This document shows positions 36,701 to 50,300 of a stretch of DNA of 64,000 nt, one piece after another. Origin of the DNA: Pipra filicauda (Eukaryota; Chordata; Aves; Passeriformes; Pipridae); contig NW_024104351.1 of NCBI RefSeq assembly GCF_003945595.2, positions 62,001 to 126,000 of the forward strand. Direction: 5' to 3'. A program made the translations under genes and the position numbers. Under the pieces are notes generated by a model that saw only the letters and a program-made list of their open reading frames with translations, was not told the origin of the DNA and did not search any database. Each line of letters starts with the position of its first letter. Position 1 is the stretch's first letter.

Positions 36701-39700
36701 GTGCTTCACTGATGACTCACATGAGATTATATTTTTAAATGAAGTGGCTTTGTGTATGAATTATATTTGTACTAAGTACCCATAAATATAAAAATACGTT
36801 ATATGTAAGCAAAGTCTCTGGGAAATTTAACAGTGTGGGGATTGTGAATAACTTCTTATTCTGTTCTTACTTTCACTGTTTATCTGTTTAACCTAAAAGA
36901 AAATTTTTATTAAGAGGTTTTGCATTAGCTGTTACATAACCTAAGTGAAGATACCTAACTGTGGAAGAGATGTTAAACTATGATACAATCCTCATAAATT
37001 AAGAACATTAATTAAAAGATTAATAGGCAGTAAACCACCTTCAAAATTATTCAAATATTAAAGCTAACACCGATTCATAAAGCACGTACAATAACAGTCC
37101 TTATTGATGCCTTCACTGGTGGCATATTTATTCTTTAATATCCAACCTTTAAATCAATGTTAGTCAAGCTAGATACTTAGAATAAGTAAGCTGTATGATG
37201 TCCATTATTTTGAATCCGGAATTGCAGGTGCAACTTTCTACTTCTCTGTAATTTTGAATTAAGGTATAAATGCACTGCTAAAAATTAAACTGATTTGGCT
37301 ACAAATGTGCACATGAAAGTCTTAAAATACAATACTAGAGTTCAATCCTTTTACTTTTTTTCTGCTAATGCTTAAATTAAAAAGAAGAAACAGAATAGTT
37401 CACTTGTATAATTTCACCATTCCAGCAATATTATTACTATGTACTTTACTATTCAGAATTTGGAAGATCCAAGCTATCTAAAATGTATTGTTCCGTGTAG
37501 GACAGATGCTTCTGTTGATGTTTATGTGTATTTTAAGTTTTTATTTATAGAGAGATACAACTCTATTTCTGAAAACATCATAAATTTGTTTATTATCAAA
37601 GTCCAGTTTGTTTTGTTTTTAACTACCTCTAATTTTAAGGCAAAGTAAGAAGTTAAAAAATGAAGACTAAATTTAATTGAATAGACCAATAAATGGCATA
37701 ACTCTGAGAAATAAATAAAATAAAAATAAAAATACAAATACATTAGTTATGTATCAGAGTTGATAATTTTTGCATTGTCAAAACTAGAATTGATTAAGTT
37801 TCAATTTACTCTTGGCTATAAAAATATATTTAATCCTAACCTAGCGCACTGGTTTCTAACCCAGGCAAACTCCCTATTGTATCAATTTCACAAAATGAGA
37901 AATAAGAAAAATACAGGAGATGGGCAGTGAAGCCAATGAGAGTTTGCCTGACTGAAAGTGGAAAAGAACTCATCAGCATTTCGATGATTTGGACATCTTT
38001 AAAATGAGTTAAAGATTAACCGTGTTGATAAGCTTTCTCTGCTCAAAACTGGTTGCTATGCATTATGTTATAAGAAATCACTGACATGATTGGCATTTGC
38101 TTTTAATTTGGCAATTATAAAGGAGTATCTTAAAGTTGCTGCTTAGAATAATTATTTTCCTGAATTAGCTGAAGCCTTTTTTTTTCCTTTGAAAACCTAG
38201 CAAGTAGAGATAATTGATTCAAATGAACAACTCTCAGTTTTGAGCAATGTAATTGGGAATGGACAACAAAATTAAGTATCTGTCACAGTTTCCTCAGCTA
38301 TTGGCTTTGGAATTCAGGAGATGTGCTGGTTATAATTTATGTACTACCTGCTGCTTCTGTGACCAAGTAATATTACAGTTTAGTGAATAATTCAACTTGC
38401 TAATTATGTAAACAGGATTGTATGAGGAAATAAAGACATTAAAGTTTGTGTTTTTTTAATCTAGAAGTTTCCCCATGGTATCTCTATGTGTATTATCAGC
38501 ATTTCTCATCCTGTATGTCTTTACACATTCTCTTCTAGCACGCAATCTTGCTGTTATATATAACAGTAATGTATTATGTCCATAGCATTTATATAGAGAA
38601 TTACTTTTACTCATTCATACAATGCAGTGAGTCAACGATACTGTAGTTAAGTCTCTATAAAAAATTATCTACACCAAAGGCTTACAGGACTGCAAAAAGA
38701 GAGAGCTATAGATCCGTATATAAAACTCTTGAGCTTTAAGAGTGAAACAAAGTGCTCTGACTCTTACAGATTGGAATTTTCTGCTAATTCCTTTTATTCT
38801 AAGTTATGAATAGAATATTAAATGCTTGACCTTTATTAGTGCCTTGCAAGGCTTGGGAGCTAAGGCTTATCCTTCTTCAGGATGATCCTCATTTTTGGTT
38901 GTTCTGTCAGCAGGTATGGTTAAGATCTATTGTTCTCCCCATCCCCAATTATCTTTCTAAAATTAATTAACTGCTTTCTTTTTGGTTATGTTTTTTTTGC
39001 TTTAAATTCTATAAAAAGAGATTGTTGAGGGCAAAATTAATAATGTCAAGTGGGTCATATAAAATAATTTCTAATCTCGTGTATTAATAATAGCATGTTT
39101 GTGGGAAGATAAACCCAGTTAGTCTATTTTTGATTGTTCCTGTGAGTTTCTGGTACTAGCATTTTCAAGATATAAGTAGCAATATCTTGTTCGGAGGGCA
39201 AATTTATCTGCCATCTCTGTTTCTCACAATTTACATTGTTGGTGTTTCTTTTTGCCTCAAATATTTTCAATATTAAAACTATTATCTTATTTCAGATTCT
39301 GTAAAGTTCTACTTTTTTTCTGATTGTACCCCTGCCATAGGTAACTTAGTGGTAGGGTGGATGAATTTATAAATATGCAGTTAAAAATAGCAGCAGACTA
39401 ATCCTATAACAAGTGTTTACCTTTTTGATTTCACACAATTACTGTAGAAATTATCTTCTCTATGGTAAAACAACTTTGTGTCAAATAATCAATATTTTTT
39501 ATACCTTTGTAAAAACTGGACATTGGTCGCTGCACTAATATTAGACGAAAACTAATTTGGATAGATTTCATGTGATCCTGAGATATGAAGGATGTGGTGT
39601 TTCTGCTGACTACTTTGCCATATTGCAGTCAGCAAAGTCCTGCGGGTGGTTCCTACTTCCTAGAAAATGGAAAATGTGGCTGGTGGAGAGCCTCTGTAAC

Positions 39701-41756
39701 TTAATGGGATTTCAAAACATTGCACTACCTACCTGCTCCAGAATAGGTCAGATCTAGTGACTTTCTGGCATGGTACAAGGAACATAGATTATATTTATGG
39801 AAAGAGCAGGGTAAATAACCCTAATATTGAGGGAAATAAAAATATGGTTTTGTTGGTGTTTGGTAGATAGAATTCCTGACAAAATTATTTGAACACTGAT
39901 TAATTAAAGCAGTGTTTTGATGCTAAGAGTTTTGGTTGCCAAACAGTAATCATTTTTCTAAAGACAAATAAGGAATGCATAGCCCTTATAATCTAGAAGT
40001 GTCTAGTTTTGGAGGCTTCCATTTTATTAATTTCTAAAATGCCAGAAAGTCTGATTTCTGTCATATACCCTGAATGTCATTCACTGCATGTAGGTCATGC
40101 GCAGTCACTTCAGCATGTGAGGTCTACTTACACGTGACTTCAGCAAGCAATGTTTGGGGTGCAATTATGGCAGGGGAGTAATTTTCAGAATTATAACTGT
40201 GAATCACAGCTGTTAAAGTAGACAAGATTTTGGCAACTGGAGCTTCATTGTGAATTCAGGAAAAGGTAGAACAAGAAACCAAGACTTATAGCCCACATTA
40301 GTACACCAAACCCCTGAATACAGCTAAAGTTACTTTTTTTTTTTTTGTAAGAAAGCAATTGTGGAAGTGAGAAACCGATTCAGGAGGAATTTCCAATCTT
40401 TTTAGATTATCCTTTAAGAATAAGACAGATTTTATCTTCATTATAAGGGAAGGCATACATTTATGGTGCATTCTCTTCTTTTGTTCATAGGGAGAGTCCT
40501 CTTTCTTCTCCTAAAGTTGACCAGAGGATTCAGCCTGTTTCAAAACTCATGACAATTTACAGGTTGATTTCTTACAGCCTTGATAGCATTGGTTGCCTGT
40601 GATACTTAATGCTCATCAAGCAATTCTCTTGTTGATGAGTGCATCAACAGTGAAAAAGAGACCGACACAGCTCCCAGATGAGAAGTTTAGAAATTTAGGT
40701 ATAATATGTCAATGAACAATTCTTTTCTCTGTATTTGTGACCATGCTTCCTGTGAAGGTCTTCATTTCTGTGTGAATGTGTATTTTAACATTTCCCAGTA
40801 CCTTAGGATGCTTCAGAGGATTTTCCACTTGGATGAAGGCCCAAGCCTTTCCGGATCTTGGTGTAATTGTGCACACGTGCTTGAAAAGGGGAGAACTGAA
40901 TTAGTGTTGTCCTCAACGAATGCCAAAGGTGAAGGTCTATCACAGGTGATAGGTATTGAGATGTACTTTCTAACAATTGAAACCACTTCAGAATTACTGA
41001 ACATATGTTACCATTGTTATTTAAAAAGATTCTGCATGCCAAAGACTGATAATGAAGCGATAACATATATTGTTAAACTGATTTCAAGAGAAGAGGAAAA
41101 GAAAAAATGGAAGGGGGAAATTTTGTAATTTTGAACTCTTCTGCATTTGGTTCCATTGGCTGAACACTGTGTTATTGTGTAACATTGACTGAAACAAAAT
41201 GTTTTTTCAAAGTATGTGAAAGTGTGTTCAAAATTTCGATGTATTACTTGGGTGGCTTGGAGGTTCACTGCACTTGAATACACCCATGGACAAAATGTTA
41301 TATGTAACATTCAAGATGGGTTGATTAGGACAATAATCTTTAAAGAACAATTTCCACTTTTGGTGGCTTTGATTATGTGGATCAATTTTTCGAAGTATGT
41401 AAAGCACTTTCTAATCCCGTACATGTTAACAACTGGTGATGGCAGACAATACATGCAAACATCTGTTTCAGGTTATACAGCTGCTTGGTAAGAGTAATTA
41501 TGCTGGTGATGTTAGCATACTTAGCAACATGATAAGTTGCTAAATATCCCTTTTCCCAACTTTACAGAAAAAAAAATCCCTGACATCTGCTCATGGCTGA
41601 ATATAAGACACTGAATCCTTAAAATTTATGACATTACATCTGGAATGCCACTTTTAATTATTTGTATGTCTTGATTTAGAATTTCAGAGTATATTCCTTT
41701 TATTGATTTTTTCTGTTTTGATAGGCTGTTTCTGCATGAATGCTTCCCTATTATGG
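33775..41756. other. AT-rich unique DNA, no gene seen
   Basis: No transposon core or exon was recognised across about 8 kb. The longest frame here (40706-41128, plus, 140 codons) has no recognisable domain, has two other frames overlapping it on the other strand, and is near the length expected by chance. The segment at about 37850-38450 has a texture often seen in conserved non-coding DNA (complex sequence, many TAATTG/ATTA-type motifs, little simple repeat), but that is only an impression. Confidence 0.5.
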
Positions 41757-42514
41757 AACAGATTTTCTTGAGTGTGATCACATGGCACATACAGGACATG
41801 AGGTTCAGGGGATCAGGCTTGGCCTGTATGGGTTTAGGAAAGGCAGATTCTACTTGATCAACCTGTTTTCCTTTTATCACCAGGTGACCCACCTAGAAGA
41901 TGAGGGAAAGGCTGTGAATGTAGTCTACTTGGACACTGTACTCTTCACGAGGTTAAAAGCTGTCTGGCTGACCAGGCCCAGAGGGTGCTGGTGAATGGTG
42001 CTGCATCCAGCTGGTGGCCGGTCACTAGTGGGTTTCCCCAGTGCTCAGTACTGGGGCCAGTCCTGTTCAATATCTTTATCAATCATCCGGACAAGTGATC
42101 GAGTGCACCCTCGGTAATTTCACAGGTGACACTAAGTTGGGTAGGAGTGTTGCTCTGCTGGACAGTAGGAAGGCTCTGCAGAGGGATCTGGGAAGGCTGA
42201 ATGGACGGGCTGAGACCGATTGTACGATGTTCAATAAGGCAAATTATCGAATCCTGCACTTTGGTCACAACAACTCCATGCAGTGCTACAGGCTTGGAAC
42301 AGAGTGGCTGGAAAGCTGCTCAGTGGGAAAGGAACTGGGGATGTTGGTTGACAGTGGGCTAAACATGAACCAGCAGTGTGTTCAGGTGGACAAGAAGGCC
42401 AATGGTATCCTGGCTTGTATCAGAAATAGTGTGGGCAGAAGGACCAGAGAAGTGATCATCCCCCTATGTATGATACTGGTGAAGCCCCACCTTGAGCCCT
42501 GTGTCCAGTTCTGA
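41757..42514 (+). pseudogene. CR1 ORF2 remnant (reverse transcriptase part)
   Basis: Two frames carry ORF2 pieces. 41757-41994 encodes the block leading to motif [18 protein letters not shown] is visible, but the FSKAFD continuation is missing and the frame then runs through downstream sequence. 42041-42514, in another frame, carries the motif C region FTGDTKLG near 42119 (expected FADD). It continues through LHFGHNN, a YRLG block, and a region ending PHLEPCVQF near 42485-42511. The frame change between the pieces comes from the deletion. Missing motif A and an altered motif C exclude activity. Confidence 0.9.
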
Positions 42515-42827
42515 ACCCCTCACACCAAGTGCTGAAGTGAGTCCAGAGGACTTCACTCCAGTGAAGCTGGTGAGGGGTCTAGAGAGTAAGTCCTATGAGG
42601 ATCAACGGAGGGAGCTGGTTGTTTAGCCTGGAGAAAAGGAGGCTGAGGGGAGACCTTACTGCTCTCTACAACTACCTGACAGGATGTTGTCACAAGGTAA
42701 GGGGCAACCTCTTCTCCCAGGCAACTAGAGACAAAACAAGAGGAAATGGCCTCAACCTGTGCCAGCAGACGTTCAGGTTGGTGTTGCGCTCTGGATTAAG
42801 CTATAAACCGCCCAGTGTGGTTACATT

Positions 42828-42833
42828 TTTATT
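42828..42833 (-). terminator. LTR polyadenylation signal (minus strand)
   Basis: AATAAA on the minus strand lies about 46 bases before the minus-strand end of LTR-C, the usual place for an LTR poly(A) signal preceding a short U5. It supports the orientation call for this LTR. Confidence 0.5.
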
Positions 42834-43144
42834 TAAGACTTTTAAAAAGCCTTTTGGTTTGTTACAACCTCTAATTAGCTTCTGGAGAAAGAGTCACACA
42901 CTCTTCTCCAAGAAAAATACATTTTAATTTAGTGAGAAAAAATAAGATATTTTGGCAAAAGGTTTTTACAGGAGTAAAATACAACCAAGGAAAAAGGATT
43001 TCACTTAAACATTCAATATAAAGACCCATTCCACAGGAAACACCCACTAAAAACAATCCATGTACCAGTTTCAGTAAAACACAATTCATTGGTTTTAATT
43101 TGCCCACAAGAGAAGGAAAAGAGTAACAGAAGAAAACAGATTAA

Positions 43145-43197
43145 AAGGGGTAAAGAGAGAAGAAAGAGAGAAGGAGAGAGAGGAAGGAGACGAGAGT
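43145..43197. repeat. GA-rich purine tract in LTR-C
   Basis: About 50 bases are nearly all A and G on the plus strand (AGAGAGAAG-type units). On the LTR's inferred sense strand it is a pyrimidine tract downstream of the TATA box. Confidence 0.85.
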
Positions 43198-43282
43198 AGT
43201 TACTGACAAGATTCTATGATTCACATGGTGCCAGCTGGAGAGGGCGAAGAGAGAAGAAGAGGGAGATCTCATGGAGTCTCGT

Positions 43283-43292
43283 GTATTTATAG
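43283..43292 (-). promoter_or_regulatory. LTR TATA box (minus strand)
   Basis: CTATAAATAC on the minus strand inside LTR-C is the best promoter-like motif in the window. It would drive transcription leftwards, antisense to the host CR1. Whether it is active cannot be told from sequence. Confidence 0.55.
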
Positions 43293-43842
43293 AGTTCAGG
43301 ATATCCGGGCAGTTCCTTCCAGGCCAGAGTGAACCGTGCTGTAGCCAGGCACAGGCTCCAGAGGTGTGGTGTGGGCAGGCTACTAGGCAGGTCTGCCTTG
43401 ACTGACACCCGGCTGCAGGGCCTTCAGCTCTGCCATGTGCTCTGCCTGGGCAGCAGGCTTTGCCCTCAGGCTCTGCCCTGTGCCCTCAGCACAGGTCTGA
43501 TGTGCAGGTTTTACCATGGACCTGCAGGTCCAGGCCCAGCCCTTCCCCACGTGCACACATGCACACAGAATTGGTTCTGATCTATATCAATAACTCAGTG
43601 AGATTCAGATCCAGGATATCACAGCTGGATATCAGAAAAAATATCTTCGTGAGTGGTTAAGCTTTGGAAAAGGCTGCCCAGGGAGGTGGTGGAGTCACCA
43701 TCCCTGAAAGTGTTCAAGAAATGACTGAACATGGCTCTTAGTGCCATCGTTTAGTTGACAAGGTGGTGTTTGGTCAAAGGTTGGACTTGATGACTTCAGA
43801 GGTCTTTTCAAACCTCAATGACTCTCTGATTCTATGATTGTA

Positions 43843-45054
43843 TTAAAAATAAGACAAAAAATCCCCAATCTTTGAGTTATCAGGAATTTCTCTTTTACTT
43901 TTTTACTGTTAATAGTGATGAAAGCCAAACAATAAGGAGAAACATAAGTCAGGATGACAGTACGCTTCCAAGAATCACTGTATTGAATCCAGGATATTCT
44001 GACTAAATTACCCACATATGTACCCTATAAAAAAAATAATGCAGTTATTTTTCACTCACTAGTTGACTCCACTACTTACTGGAGCCAAACTTCAGAGTGA
44101 GACCTACACAGAATTTAATTTGGCATATTCCAATATTTTTGGGATGTAGGCATTGGGTAGAAGCACAGTAATAAGCTGCTTTTTTAGACAATAGCTTTTC
44201 AAAATTTTAAAAGGAAATAGTGAACATGTTACGTGATCATGCCTTGGCTATGCTTTTGCAAACCATATTATCATGTACACACACATTCACAAATAACACC
44301 AAAACAAGTTTCAGTACATGCATCAGTCAAAAGAACATTGGTAACTGTAAGGTAAATGTGACTTTTATACTAGTCATATGTTTTGCATTAACCAAAAAAA
44401 GGTGTTTATAAATTAAATACTTCACATTCAAATTCCAGGCATTCTAGTATAGTATGGTCAGTGAAAAAGTCAACTTTTATTGCCAGAGAAATATTTTTAG
44501 GGGGGAATAGAAGAAATCAAACCAATTAATGTAAATCTCTTCATTTTTATGAAGCAAACATTGATAAAAATACCTTCAGTTCAGAATCAGATATATTTTA
44601 TTGCTATTACTATTGTGGTCAAGATTAGGAGTTTAAAGAACTAAATTTTCAAGGTCAACATGTTTTCTAATACACTAACAAATACAAATTCAGTCTTCTA
44701 GATAAGATTACTACTAGACTGTGTGGTTTTACAGAAAAAAAAGCAAAATCTGTATGCGATGTTTTTTTTAATGAGGAATTAATTATGACCAGTACTGCAA
44801 ATGTCATGTATGGAATAAATTTTATCAAAGGGATTAGTAGCACATAATATGTTGGTTTCAAAATAGTTTTGTGTAAGAACAGTAAAAGACTTTTTAAAAA
44901 GTACAATAACGGATAAATAGTTGATTTTGAAAAAAAATCCTCAACTTAAATATATACTATAGTTCAAAAGGGCTGTTAAGCAGCCCTTTACGACTATCTG
45001 TTTTTAAACTTAAGTATTATCAGCCATTATCTGGGGATAAATAAAACCTGATTT
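43843..45054. other. AT-rich unique DNA, no gene seen
   Basis: There is no recognisable feature between the second and third CR1 copies. Confidence 0.55.
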
Positions 45055-45480
45055 CTTCTTTAGGTGATACAAAGCTAGGTAAATAACACAGGGAACTCTG
45101 AATTATTTGTATTAAAACAAAATGTGCCTTATTATAGTCAAATGCAAAATCATAAAGATAGGAAAAAGTTTGCAGTCATAACTGCAGAATGGGAGTCTGT
45201 ATCCCGGAGAATGATGGAACTCTGTATCCTCTTTTTTGGGCTCCCTGGTACAAGAAAACATTGATGCACTGGAGTCAGTTCAGCACAGGGCCACCATGGC
45301 AACTTGAGTTGGAACATTTTCTCTGTGACAAGAGACTGAGGGATCAGGGCTTGTTACCTGAGAAACTGTCAAAAGCCTTAATAAAAGAAAACACAGTGTG
45401 AACTACAAATAAGAACTTTTTCCAAAACAGATAGCCTAGTCCCTAACTGTCTAGAGTGGTCAGTAGGAGTCAAAAAGTCA
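45055..45480 (+). mobile_element. Older CR1 fragment
   Basis: Two blocks identify CR1 ORF2 in the right order. GGTGATACAAAGCTAGG at 45063-45079 is the motif C region, and 45236-45365 carries GGGCTCCCTGGTACAAGAAA, then a GGGCCACCATGG-type block, then AGACTGAGGGATCAGGGC. The segment between them is much shorter than in intact CR1 and largely unrecognisable, and the part after 45370 is eroded. It is more divergent than the copies at 10.7 and 41.8 kb, so probably older. Ends are approximate. Confidence 0.75.
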
Positions 45481-45640
45481 TTCCTTTGTGTACTGGATAG
45501 GTTTTTGTTTTAACTTAACTTTTATAAGATAGATAAAAAATTAAGACTGCAAACAGAGTTTTAAAAAGAAGTCTGGAAAATCTCCTTTTAGTGTGAAATT
45601 TAAATTACAGTCTACTTATCTTACCAAGAAGTAGATAAAG

Positions 45641-45680
45641 ATTTGATTTGATTTTTATTTGATTTTAATTTGATTTGATT
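45641..45680. repeat. (ATTTG)n tract
   Basis: This is an imperfect pentanucleotide run of ATTTG units with T-rich interruptions. Confidence 0.85.
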
Positions 45681-47276
45681 ATCATGCGTAAGTACCTTTG
45701 TAGAAAGAAAATACTAGGTACTTAGAGTTTTTGACTCTAACAGAAAAAAAAGTTAAAAAAACCACAACAGGACTTTGATGTACTTGATCATTGTGATGGA
45801 AATAATAATAATAACAACTGTAACCACTAGCAGTGGGAGAAAAAACATCGTGAAGAATGAGGTTGATATTCTTTAACTGTGTAGATAATAAACTCTAGAA
45901 AAAAAGGAAATGGTGGATTTTTTTACTCTTCATGTCTTCCACTCAAATGTAAATAGAAGATATTGTAGACAAACACAAATTACTGAAGTCATTAAAGACA
46001 TTGTCAGGCTAAATTCTGTGTACCTTGTGAGCAATCTATTGCTAAAACTGAGGCCACCACTGAGTCATCGATTGAGTTCCTTGAGTGTTCAGATGGAACA
46101 AACACTAAGTTTCTCCAACTATATGCTTCATATTCTCATTCCTATTGTTTTCTGTGTAAGAAAAAAAACAAAACAGCAACAAAACAAAAAATCAAACCCA
46201 ACAGAACATAATATCAACAGTAATAATAAGTAAATGGTAGTAATAAGAGGATGCTTTCTTCCAGCACCCGGTTTCATCATTCTGTTCTGATCTTTGACTT
46301 CAGTACTATGGATGGTACTTATAATAACCACCCTACATTCACCTTTATTGAGTCACATGTAATTGACTTGGTCCCTCTCTTTATCATACATTTTTTCAAG
46401 CAATTTACTGTCATCCTCAGCCTTTTATCAACAAAAAGTGTACATGATCTGTACTTTCAGACTGCTAACAGATATACTGAGAAATACCGGACCATGCACT
46501 TGCTCCTAGGGGAGCAGGTCTAACAGTCAAACACAGTAAATACTGTGTTTAAAGCAAGATATATATTCTTCTTCTGCTACTATTTGGTTCTTTTGAAGAC
46601 AGAATAGAATGAGCTCCAGTACCAGTCACCGTTGCACAGTCTTTGATTGCCTTCTTGTTCTCTGACATTTTAGTCTGCCCTCATGCCCTTATCCATTTTC
46701 TAATAAATTAAAATTGTGCCTTCCAAGATACTTTTGTAAAATCTCCCTCATGATAAAATACCGCAGAATGTTGTTTTGAAGTGCTTTCCCTCTAAAAAAA
46801 TAGCAAATTTATGGAGCTAGGTGAACATATTTACTCAGTCTGTATTTCTCCATGTGATTTCTGATTGTGCTTTTGATCAAATTCTTTGAATGTTTGTACA
46901 TATAAAGACACACATCTCTGATTAAATGCTTGGAAAATACCTGTAAAAACTGGACTCCTCATGAAGAGGAAAAAGAACTGGAACCTCTTTTAGAAACCAC
47001 AAAAAAATTTACTTTTTCAACAGCATGTTTAATCCATCTGTCAGCTGCCACCTGCCACTGAACTAGTGAATGACGTATATTTATGAAAGGAGGATGATAA
47101 AAATCGTGTAATGTCAACATGTTAATGGGAGTTATGTTTCATGGTTTACAAGGTTCAAAAATCTTTTTTTTTTGGTATTGTATTTCACTACCCTTGCTGC
47201 TTCATTCTGTGCAATAAATGATGGTTTCTCAGTCTATTTGATTTTAGAACCTTGAGGGAAATTAGATCAACAATTG

Positions 47277-47300
47277 TATATATATATATATATATATATA
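47277..47300. repeat. (TA)12 microsatellite
   Basis: Twelve uninterrupted TA dinucleotides; likely length-polymorphic. Confidence 0.95.
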
Positions 47301-50300
47301 GTCAAGCTGCAAAGCTACGTAACACAATACTTTTTTTAGTCAAAGAAATGACAATATCCCAAGCTAACTTATGTTTCTAGTTCACCATTTATTATGCTAT
47401 CCTGCTTATTCTGAAATACTGATAATGTTGAAAATAATTTCCTTTGATGGCCCATGGTATGTTTCATAATCAAAAAGAATATGGCATATCCTATCCCTAT
47501 GGCTATTGTTCCTAAACAGAAACCCTATTCTCCGAAATGGACAGCATCTGAAACAAACAAGTGGCAATTAATTAGTCAACAGAAATATTAATTTTAATGC
47601 ATGGTTTCCAAAGACAGAACTATTTGGAATTGTTTATACTTGGTTTGATTAATATATTCAACACTGGGTTGATGTTTTCAATGGAGATACAGAATGCACT
47701 ATGGCTCCTGAGGCCAAGCCATACTTGACAGAGTAGGATTAGCAGACTGACAAAATTCAGTGGAGATTTGTAACAGAAAATAATTTTTTTCTTATAGCTT
47801 AAAATGTTGGGGAAAACAGATTAGAAACAAATGGCTTATCATGCAGAAACTGTAAAAATGACAAATACTCAAATCAAATGAGACCAGTGAAGGTTATGAG
47901 CAATGGCATGTAACACTAAAGTGATTGTATTTAGGAATCACACATATAAATTAATGATCTGATTATTATTAGAATCAAACACTACTTGCCTAATACAATG
48001 TCCTGTGAAAAGTTTATTATTATCTTGTATATTTGATGTCAATATGTTCACTATCTAAAATAAGTTTGTACCAGGTCTGATTTACAGCATGTGTGAACAT
48101 AGGGTTGTGCCATTTGAAACTCTAAACAATCTCTCCACCAGAGGGATAACAACAAAATGCAGAAATGAGTAAGTAATTTCTTTGTTCTCCTAGGCCAAGC
48201 AACAAAAGCTGAACAAGCCTAACCTCTCAGCTATTTACACAACTTTTCTTTAAAACATACCAGTGAAATGTAATATCATCTATTCACATTTTTTGTAATG
48301 AAAAAAGTGGTTACTTTAAGTAAGAAGTTTTGTCTGGTTGGGAAAAAAATAAATGTTTGTGAAAATTCAATGTTGAATAATGTCTCCCTCAGCACCAGCT
48401 ACCCAACATGTGGAATTATATTTCTGTGAAAAAAACATAACCACAGTGCCAGCAAACACACAAAACAAGTCTGGGGAATGCTTTTCTCCTTTTCTGACTT
48501 AAAGTGTAGTTCATTTGGAAATTTGCTTTATGCCTTCTGCTCTATGTCCAGTTCTTGTTACTGCATGCACTGCTTGTATTGAAATACTGGCATGTGGGAA
48601 AGCAAAATCTTTTACTTTTAGGAAACCTTTAGGAAATTCTGTCTGCTTCATGTAGTCTTGCTTTTTTTTTTCCTATTCTTTAGCTTTTAGGTTGCAGTAC
48701 TGAGACTGCAATTGCAGGCGTCAGTATGTATGCCTTCCTTTCTGAGTAGCCCCTCTATATTACACCTGTTGTCACTGCACTAGATACCCTGAATAAACAA
48801 CTTAATAAAGCTGAAGCAAGTAGGCTCTGCTTGAAGTCCCCCTGACAGTGATAAGTTTATGGTTTTGACTATGTTTGTAGACACCTTTTTACGCTCTACT
48901 ATTGCTAAGTATTTTGCTACACCAATCAGTTGCTGCTGCAGGTAACCATCAGTTTAAAATGGAAAATATAGCCACTTTTGACGACTGCTTCTGGAGTAAC
49001 TTTTATATCACCAAAGGACAACAATGTAATAGGAAAATAAATAAATTTCCCAACCTCAAATGATGAGTTACTCTGCACAGCTTGGAACATGATTGCCTGA
49101 ATCCCTTTTTCTTGAGTTTGTTAACTAGTTTTATAACATTTAGGAGCTCTGACTAATATCAGAATATAATCTATGATATGATTAAAACCGAGGTGGTGTA
49201 GAACACAACACTGTCTATTAAGCTCTGAAAGGCTTTAGAGTGGTTTCCACAGAATCCTTATTAAATTTTCATAGATTTTTTTTGCTGTTTTTAACTCCAT
49301 TAAATTCTGTGTAACTGTTCAGAAACACTCTTCTTTTTCTTCTTATCCTCAACCCTCTCCTCTGACAGCTTTGTTGAATTTAAACTTCACAGAATTCTAT
49401 TCTCCTGAAAGGAATCTCCTTGAAAAAAAAATCCAGGGACATATTTCCCATGAAATGTGGCAATCTGGGCACAAAAAGAACACATCTAGGAAGGAGGCGA
49501 ATGCAGGGATAAGGAGGGGACATTAATTTTAATAATTCATTTGAACAATATTGTACTTTATGTCTACAAGAGCTGGTAAGAAAAGTAGAAATCCATAAGT
49601 GGTAAATTATTGAATTTCACACTTCCATGGCTCAGTGAGCAATCATACAAATGTTCTTGTACAACTCCTAAAGGTGATCATGGACAATGACTCCTTACAT
49701 ATGTTATAATTGATAAACAAGTTCTTAGACAAAAGCTCTGCACTTTTCACCTTAAGCTTCAGAGAGAAATGAGTTCTGAATTGTACTTACGAGTAGCCAC
49801 AGAAACAGCACTTTTTATTTAATTGTCTGATCTAAAATCAGCCATCTGATGCAGACTGGAATAAGTTACTGAAACCTGAAACTCTCCACAAGATGAGATG
49901 ATGAAACAGTTGTTTTATTTCTTTGTACCAATGAAGTTTTAGCTTCATTATAATACAAACATGTGGAGGAAAAATAAAGTCCTTCATCATCTATTTCCTA
50001 TTACAAGGACAAATTCCCTTGAAAAAGTGGAAAAAAAATACAAGAGAAAGGGGAAAAAAATGGACTTTTGTCAAAACAGTGTACTTCACTTATTAATTAA
50101 AATAATCTTCCTTGATTTCAGATGCAAGCCTGGGGGAACTGATATTTTAAAGAATTATTTCACATGCTCCAAATTACTTTGAGGTGTAACTTACTCTCCC
50201 ATGTACACAGATGCTCAGGAGATCACCAACCAACCCTAAGTAATCAAAGTGCGTGGTGTCCCACCTGTATACCAAACATCTGCAAAGAACAAACGTACAA

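Larger units (their letters stand above)
42782..43623 (-). mobile_element. Solo LTR nested in the second CR1 (LTR-C)
   Basis: CR1 stops after GTTCAGGTTGG (42781) and resumes with CTGGATATCAG (43625 on), with TGT (42782) and ACA (43621-43623) at the insertion ends. GTTGG and GCTGG flank it, consistent with a 5 bp target duplication carrying one later change. On the minus strand a TATA box CTATAAATAC lies at 43283-43292 and AATAAA at 42828-42833, about 50 bases before the LTR end, which supports minus orientation, antisense to the CR1. A purine-rich tract lies at about 43145-43197. No internal retroviral genes remain. It is related to LTR-A at 13040-13802 by similar termini and a shared GTGGTGTGGG(C/T)(A/G)GGCTAC(C/T)AGGC segment near 43367. 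Confidence 0.85.
41757..43842 (+). mobile_element. Second CR1 copy, 5'-truncated, split by a nested LTR
   Basis: CR1 sequence starts about 41757 inside the reverse transcriptase domain, runs to about 42781, is interrupted by an LTR, and resumes at about 43629 to end with GATTCTATGATTG near 43828-43840. It belongs to a different subfamily from the copy at 10.69-14.22 kb: its 3' tail differs and it has blocks such as GAGTGCACCCTC (42110) and CTCTACAACTACCTGACAGG (about 42663). An internal deletion after 41934 removes the region encoding reverse transcriptase motif A. It is clearly dead. Confidence 0.93.

Noticed and set aside
40706..41128. 140-codon plus-strand open frame
   Set aside because: It is the longest frame outside transposons, but the translation has no recognisable domain, two frames overlap it on the other strand, and about one frame of this size is expected by chance in 64 kb of such sequence. 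A protein search or RNA evidence would be needed to call it.
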